Shown here piece by piece: positions 7,479 to 14,836 of a DNA stretch of 18,855 nt. The stretch is from assembly GCA_030151245.1 (NCBI GenBank), contig JASLEF010000047.1, forward strand, positions 1 through 18,855. Reading direction: 5' to 3'. A model generated the notes under the pieces. The model was not told the DNA's origin. It searched no databases and saw only the letters and a list, made by a program, of their open reading frames with translations. Source of the stretch: Ignatzschineria sp. Its GTDB lineage: Bacteria > Pseudomonadota > Gammaproteobacteria > Cardiobacteriales > Wohlfahrtiimonadaceae. The position numbers were made by a program, and so were the translations under genes. The stretch's first letter is position 1. Each line of letters starts with the position of its first letter.

Positions 7479-7913
7479 TTACGAAAAAAGAGACAGATAT
7501 TCCCCATATCCTTCCTCTTCTAAATCCTCTTTTGCAATAAAACGAAGCGCTGCTGAATTAATACAGTAACGTAAGCCTCCGAGCGCTTGCGGACCATCTT
7601 CAAAGAGATGCCCTAAATGCGAATCGGCACTTTGGCTTCGGACTTCTGTTCGATGATAACCATAAGAGTGGTCATCATGCTCTGTAATCTCTTCTGACTG
7701 CAAAGGCTTGGCAAATGCCGGCCAACCACACCCTGCATCAAATTTATCTAGCGAAGAGAAAAGGGGTTCACCGGAAACAATATCCACATAAATTCCCGGT
7801 ACAAAGTGCTGGTCAAACTCATTTTTAAAAGGAGGCTCTGTACCATTCTCTTGAGTTACATGATATTGCATATCGGTTAAACGCTGTTTTAAATCATCTT
7901 TATGATTACTCAT
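7479..7913 (-). CDS. msrB: Peptide-methionine (R)-S-oxide reductase
   Basis: MsrB reduces the R form of methionine sulfoxide in proteins, using thioredoxin. The 144-residue protein shows FDAGCGWPAF at 58-67 (Cys62, the usual resolving position), H99 and H102 in SHLGHLFEDGP, and the catalytic motif RYCINSAALRF at 115-125 with Cys117. The two CxxC pairs that bind zinc in many MsrB proteins are absent: the first position reads IVSGEPLF. It therefore belongs to the zinc-free type. There is no signal peptide, so it acts in the cytosol. The ribosome site is weak (AAGGA 14 bases away, GAG close to the ATG). It appears to be a single gene. It could add oxidant or reactive-sulfur protection to this area, but that is inference. 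Confidence 0.95.
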   Translation of the reverse strand: MSNHKDDLKQRLTDMQYHVTQENGTEPPFKNEFDQHFVPGIYVDIVSGEPLFSSLDKFDAGCGWPAFAKPLQSEEITEHDDHSYGYHRTEVRSQSADSHLGHLFEDGPQALGGLRYCINSAALRFIAKEDLEEEGYGEYLSLFS

Positions 7914-8380
7914 TGCTCTTTTTCATCCTTTCTTGATAACTATCGTTAAAAATTGATGCTCTTTAACGCGATCACATCACACGAAAACTTACAATAAAGC
8001 CGTTGATATCTCTCTACCAATTCATACGTCAACACGAGATTATATTTCAATCACTGCCAAAAATCCACCATAAGAGATTGATATCAAAACAGATACTTTC
8101 TCTATGTTTGTTTTTAGATACAGATCACCATGATCAAACAATATCCCGATCTCTGTCATGATTCATGTTAGAAGATTATTTATAGTATTTATCTTTATAA
8201 ACATACAACTTAAAGGTGATTACCATGCAATTAAGACCATCAGTTCCTTAACCTATCATAAGTTTTATGAGAAAGTTAAGATTCTTTACAAGATTGCAAA
8301 AAATCTACATAAAATCGTTATATCCCCCTGTTTATAAGCATGATAAAATATGCCCTTCTTACAATTTATGGAAAATAATT
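7914..8380. other. Divergent intergenic region between msrB and the rhodanese gene
   Basis: The 467-base gap should carry the promoters of msrB (minus) and of the rhodanese-antiporter pair (plus). A dyad GATCA-cca-TGATC lies at 8123-8135. An 8-codon ORF with a strong ribosome site lies at 8225-8251. AT-rich DNA at 8170-8210 could hold a plus-strand promoter, but no clear -35/-10 pair was found. Small AT hairpins occur between the short ORF and the rhodanese start. Nothing else is recognisable. Confidence 0.5.
8225..8251 (+). CDS. Possible 8-residue leader peptide MQLRPSVP
   Basis: An ATG preceded by AAAGGTGATTACC, a seven-base match to the extended Shine-Dalgarno (AGGTGAT) at good spacing, opens an eight-codon frame ending Val-Pro-TAA. 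The site is stronger than those of most genes here, and the frame ends 129 bases before the rhodanese start. It might be a regulatory leader, the remnant of a lost gene, or chance. Pro before a stop codon is a known slow-termination context, as in TnaC. No conserved partner structure was found. Confidence 0.3.
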   Translation: MQLRPSVP

Positions 8381-8644
8381 ATGCTCATTATTGATGTCAG
8401 AACCCCAGATGAGTTTGCTGAAGGACATTTAAAAGGTGCGATCTTAATTGAGTACCAACATATCTTACAAGAGATCTTCAAACACATTACATCAAAAGAA
8501 GATGAGATTGGTCTCTACTGTGCTGCCGGCGTAAGATCTGGATTTGCCACCTATGTACTAGAGCAAAATGGATTTACCAATGCCGTCAATCTTGGGGGAT
8601 ACCACGATATTTTGCATCGTCACCCTGAGCTTGCGGATCAGTAA
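8381..8644 (+). CDS. Single-domain rhodanese (PspE/GlpE-like sulfurtransferase)
   Basis: This 87-residue protein is one rhodanese domain. It opens directly with the IIDVRTPDEFAEGHLKGA motif (3-20) and has the active-site loop CAAGVRSG at 47-54, with Cys47 forming the persulfide, then a family-typical NLGGYHDI near the end. Rhodaneses move sulfane sulfur from donors such as thiosulfate or persulfides to thiols or cyanide. It looks most like mature PspE, but lacks a signal peptide, so it is probably cytosolic. GGAA six bases before the ATG supports this start; a longer frame from 8267 adds 38 residues unlike any export signal. It lies 82 bases before the antiporter gene on the same strand, possibly on one transcript. 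A sulfur role fits the nearby bigR operon. Confidence 0.9.
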   Translation: MLIIDVRTPDEFAEGHLKGAILIEYQHILQEIFKHITSKEDEIGLYCAAGVRSGFATYVLEQNGFTNAVNLGGYHDILHRHPELADQ

Positions 8645-8726
8645 CTTTGACCTGCCTCTTTTAACATTTAAAGAGCCTCGTTAACCGTCTATCATCTTCA
8701 TCCATACGATTAAGGGATATATTTCT

Positions 8727-10412
8727 ATGAGTATATTTATTACGATCTTTGTCATCGTGATGCTAATTGCACTATCGAGTACGGTGCACAAATTACTACC
8801 GTTTAAACTGCCGCTCCCCTTTATTCAAATTATTTTGGGCGCAATTGTCTCTTGGCCACATAATGGTTTTCATGTCACATTTGACCCTGAGCTCTTTATG
8901 CTGCTCTTTATTCCGCCCCTTCTCTTTGAAGATGGTCGTAAAATGCCGCTGCAAGATTTCATTCACTCCGGCAGAGAAATCGTCAGTCTCGCGCTCGTTT
9001 TAGTCTTTGTCACCGTGGTCGGACTTGGCTACGTGATCTACTTCTTTATGCCTGAGATGTCGCTCCCCGTTGCATTTGCCTTAGCTGCCGTTCTATCACC
9101 TACCGATGCCGTGGCACTCTCAAGCATCGTTGGAAAAGGTCGTTTATCGCATAAATTAATGCAGGTCTTAGAAGGCGAAGCATTGATGAATGATGCCTCT
9201 GCCCTTGTTTCGTTAAAATTCGCCATCGCCGTTGCACTCGGAGTCACCGCGCTTGCAACTGCTGATGACTATGTCGTTTTAAGTGTCTCTTTCTTAAAAA
9301 TGGCCGTCGGCGGAATTATTATCGGGATCGCTTTTGCGTGGCTCTATATAAAGTTCATTCTTCTTATCAGTCGCTCTCAAGGGGACGAAGTAGGCTCTCA
9401 AATGATCCTCTTGATGCTCTTACCTTTTGGTTCTTATGCGATCGCAGAGCTATTAGAATTTTCCGGCATTCTATCGGCGGTGGTTGCCGGGATGACGGTC
9501 AACTACTCAAAATTCTTCCAAACGACCCCCGTCCAGATGCGTTTACGAGCCAATAGTACCTGGGGATTATTAGAGTATCTCTTAAATGGTGCCGTCTTCT
9601 TAATGCTCGGCTTACAGATCCCGGCAATCTTTAAAGAGACTTACTCAGATGCGTTAATTGATCCTTCGACCACCTTTACGACGCTTCTCGGTGATATTGT
9701 CCTCATCTACCTAGCGCTGATGCTCCTTCGCTTCCTCTGGATCTTATTGCTTCGCTATATCAGTCCTTATACACCGTTCAAAAAGCCGATGGTCTTCTCT
9801 AGCTTCACCTTTAAAGAGATTCTTATAATGACCCTTTCCGGCGTACGTGGAACAGTGACATTAGCGGCAGCACTCTCGATTCCGTTACTGATCTCGACAA
9901 ATCCCGATATTCCTTTCCCGGCACGTTATCAGGTCATCTTCCTTGCCGCGGGGATTATTATCCTTTCCCTCATTAGTGCAGCACTGATCTTGCCGCTCTT
10001 ATTACGGAAGAAAAAAGGGGATGAAACCCCGAAAGTCGCAGCAGAAACTCATGCCGAAGAGCAAGAAGTTCGAACAGAGATCGCTACCGTTGCCATTGAA
10101 GCCGTTCGTAAAACAGCCGCAACAATGCAAGAAGAGCGAGAAGCGAATGAAGAGGAACAACTCTTTATTACGCAGATTATGAACCAAGTCATTGGCGAAA
10201 TTGAGCAAGTGAATCATATGATTCAAAAAACCAAAGAGAATGACGCTCTAGAAGTTCACATTCGCTTAGCTGCTGTACGTGCAGAGCGCCGTAAGCTTTA
10301 TGAGCTCAACTCTAAAAACCTTTTAAGCACAGATCTCTACTCAAAATTACTCTATGAGTTAGATTTGGCAGAAACCCTGATTTTAGGTCGATCGCCAATT
10401 CACCCGAACTAA
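8727..10412 (+). CDS. yjcE: CPA1-family Na+/H+ antiporter (YjcE-type)
   Basis: This 561-residue inner-membrane protein exchanges cytosolic Na+ (or another monovalent cation) for H+. It closely resembles E. coli YjcE over its whole length. Residues 1-426 form about 12 membrane helices, with the transport-site motifs SPTDAVALSS at 124-133 and EGEALMNDASAL at 149-160 (the N155-D156 pair), and GVRGTVTLAAALSIP at 372-386. Residues 427-561 are a charged, Glu-rich, probably helical cytosolic tail of the kind that regulates CPA1 exchangers. AAGGG lies about ten bases before the ATG. The preceding rhodanese gene may share the transcript, and a strong terminator follows. Exact ion specificity cannot be read from the sequence. 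Confidence 0.93.
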   Translation: MSIFITIFVIVMLIALSSTVHKLLPFKLPLPFIQIILGAIVSWPHNGFHVTFDPELFMLLFIPPLLFEDGRKMPLQDFIHSGREIVSLALVLVFVTVVGLGYVIYFFMPEMSLPVAFALAAVLSPTDAVALSSIVGKGRLSHKLMQVLEGEALMNDASALVSLKFAIAVALGVTALATADDYVVLSVSFLKMAVGGIIIGIAFAWLYIKFILLISRSQGDEVGSQMILLMLLPFGSYAIAELLEFSGILSAVVAGMTVNYSKFFQTTPVQMRLRANSTWGLLEYLLNGAVFLMLGLQIPAIFKETYSDALIDPSTTFTTLLGDIVLIYLALMLLRFLWILLLRYISPYTPFKKPMVFSSFTFKEILIMTLSGVRGTVTLAAALSIPLLISTNPDIPFPARYQVIFLAAGIIILSLISAALILPLLLRKKKGDETPKVAAETHAEEQEVRTEIATVAIEAVRKTAATMQEEREANEEEQLFITQIMNQVIGEIEQVNHMIQKTKENDALEVHIRLAAVRAERRKLYELNSKNLLSTDLYSKLLYELDLAETLILGRSPIHPN

Positions 10413-10454
10413 AAGGTTTCATCACTCCCCTAAAAAGGAGTATCACTTCTCAAT

Positions 10455-10487
10455 AAAGCCTAGATCGCACTGCTATCTAGGCTTTTT
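10455..10487 (+). terminator. Intrinsic terminator of the antiporter gene
   Basis: A perfect 11-bp stem (AAAGCCTAGAT / ATCTAGGCTTT) with a nine-base loop is followed by a T-run, ending five T residues at 10483-10487. It lies 42 bases after the antiporter stop. Confidence 0.92.
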
Positions 10488-10607
10488 CTATGAATGCATC
10501 AAAGAGAAGCGTAATAATGGGGCGTTCTTTTAAGACTCAGACGGTAATGAATCGTTTTATGAAGTTTGATAATGAAAGTTCTTTTTAAGATTCCTGTGCG
10601 GCTGGGG

Positions 10608-10760
10608 CGAATTTTTGCATGCTTTTATCCATCGCGTGCCAGCGAGGAAAGACCGAATTTTTGCATGCTTTTTTTGATCGTGTGCCGGCGAGGAAAGGCC
10701 GAGTTTTGCATGCTTTTTTTGATCGTGTGCCGGCGAGGAAAAGCTGAGTTTCTGCGAGCT
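10608..10760. repeat. 46-bp tandem repeat, three units plus a partial fourth
   Basis: Units begin at 10608, 10654 and 10700 (46, 46 and 45 bp), with a degenerate partial copy from 10745. Each carries an (A/G)TTTTTGCATGCTTTT-like half, then GATCGTGTGCCGGCGAGGAAA, ending G(G/A)CCGA. Units 2 and 3 are almost identical; unit 1 has several changes. Open frames on both strands cross the array (for example plus-strand repeats of CMLFLIVCRRGKAEF), but the 46-bp step breaks frame, no good ribosome site is seen, and the composition is unlike the neighbours. I read it as a non-coding intergenic repeat lying between two convergent terminators. Confidence 0.85.
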
Positions 10761-10784
10761 CTTATTCCTCTTATTTCCAGACAT

Positions 10785-10825
10785 AAAAAAAGCACCCCGG
10801 GGACAAAGTCTTGATCGGAGTGCTT
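10785..10825 (-). terminator. Intrinsic terminator of the cytochrome operon
   Basis: On the minus strand a 10-bp stem with one G-U pair (AAGCACTCCG / CGGGGTGCTT) and a 16-base loop runs directly into seven T residues (A-run at 10785-10791 on the plus strand). It lies about 150 bases after the tsdA-like gene. Confidence 0.85.
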
Positions 10826-10976
10826 GCTAGGAATGCCTCTTCAATATGAAGGATTATTCTCGATAACTCAAGCGTGAAGTTTACATATATTGACACTAGT
10901 CACGCTATTACTAATATTATTGATTTTTGAGCCAACTTCTTTAATTTGTTATTGATTTATAATCCTTATTGATGGC

Positions 10977-11927
10977 TTAATAACGAGCATCTTTTGGTTT
11001 TTTACCATTCGGCCAGTCATTCACTTTTCCTTCAAAATCAGGTCTTGGAAGATGCGTGAAGTACTCAGAAACATCCACAGCTTCTTGATCTGTTAAGACG
11101 TGACCTTGACCCCATGCGCCCTCTTTATTGACTGCCATTGGCATATTGAATTTTACAAAGCTTGCCGCTTTATAAGTTCTCGCCATTCCCGCACCAATAT
11201 TGAAAGATTCAGGTCCCCAAAGTGGTGGGAAAATAAGATTACCGCGCTTATCCTTCATCCCTTCCCCTTGATCACCGTGACACGTTGCACATTGTGCTTC
11301 GTAGATCACTTGTCCTTTGACCGGATCAGGTACCAAGCTCTCATCAATCGGGCCGGCATTCGTGACCGCTACTTTGGCATCTTTTGGCTGAGATTGACTT
11401 AACCAATCCATATAGGCGATCATCGCTTTCATCTCAACAGACTCAGGATGAAGTGGCTTACCATTCATCGAGCGCTGGAAACAACCATTGATTCGGCCCG
11501 TTAAATCGACTAATTTTGCCGCTCTTGGCATCACTTTTGGATATTGATGAGAAGTGGTTAAGTATGGCGCACCGTAGTTCGCTTTTCCTTCGGCAATATG
11601 ACAACTGTTACAGTTCATCGTTGCCCCAACATTCTCTGGAAGCATTCTTTTAGTCTCATTTAAGAGAAGCTTACCAAACATAATCTCATCCGCATTCGGC
11701 TCTTTTAAAATCTCTAAATCCGAAGGAACCTTGTACCACCCTAACTCTGTTCCCTCTTGATCGACCATCGCAAATTGATCTGGATCTGCAGCCGTTAACT
11801 CTACCGCTGAGACCGTTGTACCAAAGCTCACTAAGCCTGCTAACATCGAGAATAAAAAGGTTTTTTTCAATCGTGAAATAGGATTTGCCATATTCGAACG
11901 GTGTGTCATTTTGTGATTCGCTTTCAT
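10977..11927 (-). CDS. tsdA: TsdA-type diheme cytochrome c (thiosulfate dehydrogenase / tetrathionate reductase)
   Basis: TsdA interconverts two thiosulfates and tetrathionate in the periplasm. The 316-residue precursor has a Sec signal (positive stretch near 19-22, hydrophobic core, cleavage after VSA at about 41). Heme 1 binds at CNSCH 106-110, with the unusual active-site Cys ligand C149 in GRINGCFQRSMNGKPL, the signature of TsdA. Heme 2 binds at CATCH 213-217, and M262 lies 45 residues after its His, as Met209 does after His164 in Allochromatium TsdA. The residue before it is N261, not Lys. The start follows GGAG by nine bases. It lies 13 bases after the triheme cytochrome gene, the likely electron partner, and ends in a terminator. 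Direction of the reaction in the cell cannot be told from sequence. Confidence 0.88.
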   Translation of the reverse strand: MKANHKMTHRSNMANPISRLKKTFLFSMLAGLVSFGTTVSAVELTAADPDQFAMVDQEGTELGWYKVPSDLEILKEPNADEIMFGKLLLNETKRMLPENVGATMNCNSCHIAEGKANYGAPYLTTSHQYPKVMPRAAKLVDLTGRINGCFQRSMNGKPLHPESVEMKAMIAYMDWLSQSQPKDAKVAVTNAGPIDESLVPDPVKGQVIYEAQCATCHGDQGEGMKDKRGNLIFPPLWGPESFNIGAGMARTYKAASFVKFNMPMAVNKEGAWGQGHVLTDQEAVDVSEYFTHLPRPDFEGKVNDWPNGKKPKDARY

Positions 11928-11940
11928 ATTTCTGCTCTCC

Positions 11941-13281
11941 CTAGTTCAATGTGATATTCGGTGCTTTATTACGAAGGAACTGGCGAATCTCCGCCACATC
12001 TTTTGCCGTGACTTCCGGTGATGTGTTATTCCAGCTATTACGAATAAAGTTCACAACAATCGCCACTTCATCATCACTTAAGTGATTGAATGCCGGCATT
12101 GTAAAGGCCATACGATCTGCCGGTGTATCTGGCATCTTGCCACCTTCTAATGTTACCTGAATCACAGATTGTGCATTATTTGCTAAGACCGCACTATTTA
12201 AGTTTAATGCCGGGAAAATTCTTGGAACCCCTTCCCCATCTGCTCTATGACAAGTATAACAATGCTCTACATAGAGAATCGCACCCGGATCTTTATATTT
12301 TCCTGAAAGAAGAATATCTGTGGTTGTATCTTCTTTTTTCGGTAATTCTAAAATCTTATTCGGCGCAGGTGATAATTGCTTCAAATAAGCCGCTGTTGCT
12401 TGAAGATCTTCATCCGTCCAATATTGTGAACTATGCTCAACAACATCCGCCATCGCACCAAAGGCAATGACTTTATCCGTACGACCTGTTTTTAAGAACT
12501 CCGCAATATCGCCCTCACTCCAAAGTTTTAAGCCTTGCGCTTCCCCACGAAGACTCTTCGCTCTCCAGCCATCAATCAATGCGCCTGAGAGATAGAGATC
12601 TGAATCATTTGATAATGCTTTCTCTTGGTACGCAATCCCACGTGGCGTATGACAAGCCCCACAGTGTCCGGGACCTTCTACTAAATAAGCGCCATGATTT
12701 TCAAGCTCTGTTAAAGCAGGATTTGGCTCAAAATCACGAATCGGAGAGAATAAGAACTGCCAGTAAGCTACCGGCCAACGCATGCTCATCACCCATGGGA
12801 ATGTGCTAGGCGCATTAGCTTTCTTCACTGCCGGCACTTTTTCCATAAAGTACGCATACATCGCTTTCATATCATCATCTGACATGATCGTATACGAGGT
12901 ATAAGGCATCGCCGGATAGAGCGGCGCATTATCCTTTCTAACCCCATGTTTTACCGCATTGGTAAACTCCGCTAAGCTATAACTCCCAATACCCGTCTCT
13001 GCATCCGGGGTAATATTGGTTGAATAGATTGCGCCAAAGGGTGTTTGCATCGCCAAACCACCCGCATATTCAGGATCACCCGCAACACTGTGACATGCAG
13101 CACAGTCGGATAATCTTGCAAGATATTCCCCTCTTTGAATCAGTGCGTCATCATACTTTAACGATGCCGCCATCTCCGATTCTGGTGCTTTACGAGATTT
13201 CATAATCAATGATGATCCCGCATATGCGCCTAAGAATCCAATGACGCCTATGGCCACTAACCAACTGACGATTTTCTTCAT
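11941..13281 (-). CDS. Membrane-anchored triheme cytochrome c (gluconate/alcohol dehydrogenase cytochrome-subunit type)
   Basis: This 446-residue protein has an N-terminal signal anchor (about residues 4-26) and three cytochrome c domains. The heme sites are CAACH 60-64, CGACH 207-211 and CYTCH 341-345, with likely Met ligands M125 (YPAMPYTSYT), M277 (FGAMADVV) and M395 (FTMPAF). The layout and stretches such as FGAIYSTNITPD and GHCGACHTPRG match the triheme subunits of membrane gluconate, aldehyde and alcohol dehydrogenases, which pass electrons to quinone or oxidases. No flavin or PQQ dehydrogenase is beside it. Instead it precedes tsdA by 13 bases, so it probably carries electrons to or from TsdA, a role that TsdB plays elsewhere; this is inference. 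AGGGG lies eight bases before the ATG. Confidence 0.88.
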   Translation of the reverse strand: MKKIVSWLVAIGVIGFLGAYAGSSLIMKSRKAPESEMAASLKYDDALIQRGEYLARLSDCAACHSVAGDPEYAGGLAMQTPFGAIYSTNITPDAETGIGSYSLAEFTNAVKHGVRKDNAPLYPAMPYTSYTIMSDDDMKAMYAYFMEKVPAVKKANAPSTFPWVMSMRWPVAYWQFLFSPIRDFEPNPALTELENHGAYLVEGPGHCGACHTPRGIAYQEKALSNDSDLYLSGALIDGWRAKSLRGEAQGLKLWSEGDIAEFLKTGRTDKVIAFGAMADVVEHSSQYWTDEDLQATAAYLKQLSPAPNKILELPKKEDTTTDILLSGKYKDPGAILYVEHCYTCHRADGEGVPRIFPALNLNSAVLANNAQSVIQVTLEGGKMPDTPADRMAFTMPAFNHLSDDEVAIVVNFIRNSWNNTSPEVTAKDVAEIRQFLRNKAPNITLN

Positions 13282-13429
13282 ACTCTCTTCCCCTTTAAAC
13301 CAACTTAATAATTCGTTTAAGCCCTATAAACTCGATAATTGGCAGTTTACAGGAAAGAAAGAAAACACAGAATGCTACCCTAACGGGGGATTGACAAATA
13401 AAATTCAGCATTATTTTTTAAAATAACAT

Positions 13430-13477
13430 TGTCATTTCAATCATCTAGAAATAAATTCTCATAAAATAACATTTTAT
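13430..13477. promoter_or_regulatory. Direct repeat AAAATAACATT, 33 bp apart, with a dyad
   Basis: AAAATAACATT occurs at 13430-13440 and again at 13463-13473, a step of 33 bp or about three helical turns. The second copy lies in a perfect dyad ATAAAAT-aac-ATTTTAT (13461-13477). It lies 150-200 bases upstream of the triheme cytochrome start. It could be a paired operator; AT-rich composition makes chance possible. Confidence 0.35.
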
Positions 13478-13614
13478 CAAAATAAATTTTGTTCACTTTT
13501 TCCGAAAATATCGATCGAACCTATGACTTCTATCAAATTCAAATCATGCGGATAATCAATGCTCAAACACTCGTCATCAAAGCAAGATCCTCCCAAGATG
13601 ACAATCTACAACTC

Positions 13615-13646
13615 AAAAAAAAGCCCCGATGACGATTCATCGAGGC
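13615..13646 (-). terminator. Intrinsic terminator of glaH
   Basis: On the minus strand a 10-bp stem with one G-U pair (GCCTCGATGA / TCATCGGGGC), with the tetraloop ATCG, is followed by eight T residues (13615-13622 are A on the plus strand). It lies about 100 bases after the glaH stop. Confidence 0.92.
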
Positions 13647-13745
13647 CCTTCTTTTTAGATATATAAATGAGCGATTTCTTTCTTTTTAACTAATAAATAT
13701 ATCCATCTCTTAACGTTATTCTTGAATAAGTCGTGACTTTAACGA

Positions 13746-14663
13746 TTACTCGTAGAAGTGACCACGTTGACGAAGAAGCTCACGGTTTAAGTTCGGGTTT
13801 TTCTCAAATGCTGCACGGCCATGCATCCAGAATTCGTTGTTAAGAACCACTAAGTTCCCCACATTTAACTTCAACTCAATCACGCTCTTATCTGATTCAA
13901 TAGAGTGTGAGAGCGCTTTTAAGAACTTCGCTTCTTCAATCGTCTCTGGGTATGCGAACTGGTCAATAAAGCAGATGCAAGGTTTGTTGTTTTTAAGGAA
14001 GAAGAGCTTACGGAAAACAACCTCTTGAACATTCTTACTTGGCGGTGCGATATATTGGAACTTATGCTCCCCTAATGCGCTCTTATAGAACTTATCTAAC
14101 TCCGCCCAATCATCTAAGTGAAGAAGACGACTCTCGCCCCCTACCGCATTCTCTTCCACCATCTTCATCATTAACAACCAATCTGTTGCTTCATTCACGA
14201 ATGTTCCATCAGTATGCATTGTGAAGAGACGATATGCTTGACGTAAATATGAGTCACTCGCATCGGTATCTTTCACCACGAAACGTGCGTAGTATTTACC
14301 CGTCATCGAGTCAAAGTTAGAGATTCCCACTAAGTGTGCGATCGCCGTTGAGAAGATAACATACTCATCGGTATCTTTAGATACCCCTTCAAGACCAATT
14401 GTAAAACCACCTGTTTCACGATCATTCACAATATCACGAAGCATATTGCCAAAGTCATTGCCGACTTCTTCATCTAAATAGCTCGCGATCACTTGGCGCT
14501 CATAAGGTGTGTACTCAAGATGCTGAACATTGATGCCCTCTTGACGAATACGGTCAAGGAAATTTTTCACAACTTCTTGTGATAATTTAATATCTAATAA
14601 ACGCTTTGATTGCGCATTAGGGCTTACTTCTAACTGACTGTTCTTCTGTACAAATCTAGACAT
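13746..14663 (-). CDS. glaH: Glutarate 2-hydroxylase (CsiD/GlaH), Fe(II)/2-oxoglutarate dioxygenase
   Basis: GlaH hydroxylates glutarate to L-2-hydroxyglutarate with 2-oxoglutarate, O2 and Fe(II), in the lysine-glutarate degradation route. The 305-residue protein aligns closely with E. coli CsiD: SPNAQSKRLL near the N-terminus, SNFDSMTGKYYARFVV at 115-130, the iron ligands H150 and D152 (MHTDGT) and H281 (WMHGR), APPSKNV at 206-212, and NRELLRQRG at 293-301 with the probable 2-oxoglutarate Arg. The start at 14663 has GGAG six bases before it; an in-frame ATG 45 bases upstream adds residues with no family match. In E. coli the gene precedes lhgD/lhgO, gabD, gabT and gabP; here none is present and the gene stands alone between terminator and promoter. 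The oxidase needed for the next step must lie elsewhere, or the substrate differs. Confidence 0.94.
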   Translation of the reverse strand: MSRFVQKNSQLEVSPNAQSKRLLDIKLSQEVVKNFLDRIRQEGINVQHLEYTPYERQVIASYLDEEVGNDFGNMLRDIVNDRETGGFTIGLEGVSKDTDEYVIFSTAIAHLVGISNFDSMTGKYYARFVVKDTDASDSYLRQAYRLFTMHTDGTFVNEATDWLLMMKMVEENAVGGESRLLHLDDWAELDKFYKSALGEHKFQYIAPPSKNVQEVVFRKLFFLKNNKPCICFIDQFAYPETIEEAKFLKALSHSIESDKSVIELKLNVGNLVVLNNEFWMHGRAAFEKNPNLNRELLRQRGHFYE

Positions 14664-14739
14664 AATATTCTCCATTATCTTTCTTAAACGCGCCGAAGCT
14701 ATCTCCAAACTCGCGTTAATATATTTTAAATTTTAATTA

Positions 14740-14769
14740 ATCTTACAATCTTTTTTCGGCAGCTGTTAA
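14740..14769 (-). promoter_or_regulatory. Candidate sigma-70 promoter of glaH
   Basis: On the minus strand TTAACA (14769-14764, 5 of 6 to consensus) and TAAGAT (14745-14740, 4 of 6) are separated by 18 bases. Transcription would start near 14732, giving a leader of about 70 bases. Confidence 0.4.
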
Positions 14770-14824
14770 CGATAATGCCCTTATTTTTTTCGTAAAAAAA
14801 ACCAGAGAACAGAGACCAAATTTG

Positions 14825-14836
14825 AATGATTATCAT
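14825..14836. promoter_or_regulatory. Fur-box-like core
   Basis: The minus strand reads ATGATAATCATT, matching the central 12 bases of the Fur consensus exactly; the flanks match poorly (about 13 of 19 overall). It lies roughly 55 bases upstream of the candidate glaH -35, farther than a simple repressor site, so its target is unsure. Confidence 0.35.

Larger units (their letters stand above)
13282..13745. other. Intergenic region upstream of the cytochrome operon
   Basis: The first 330 bases are the promoter region of the cytochrome genes, very AT-rich, and the last 130 hold the glaH 3' end and its terminator. No coding sequence is supported. The notable content is an 11-base direct repeat at 13430 and 13463, listed separately. 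No convincing FNR site (TTGAT-N4-ATCAA) was found. Confidence 0.5.

Noticed and set aside
8123..8135. GATCA-cca-TGATC as an FNR or CRP site
   Set aside because: The half-site spacing is three bases and does not match TTGAT-N4-ATCAA or TGTGA-N6-TCACA.
8267..8380. N-terminal extension of the rhodanese from an upstream ATG
   Set aside because: The extra 38 residues are basic and not a signal peptide, lack a ribosome site, and the rhodanese domain starts exactly at the ATG at 8381.
10557..10814. Open frames of 75-82 codons on both strands across the tandem repeat, with repeated peptides
   Set aside because: The 46-bp unit changes frame, no ribosome site supports the starts, and the open frames follow from the repeat's composition, so I treat it as non-coding.
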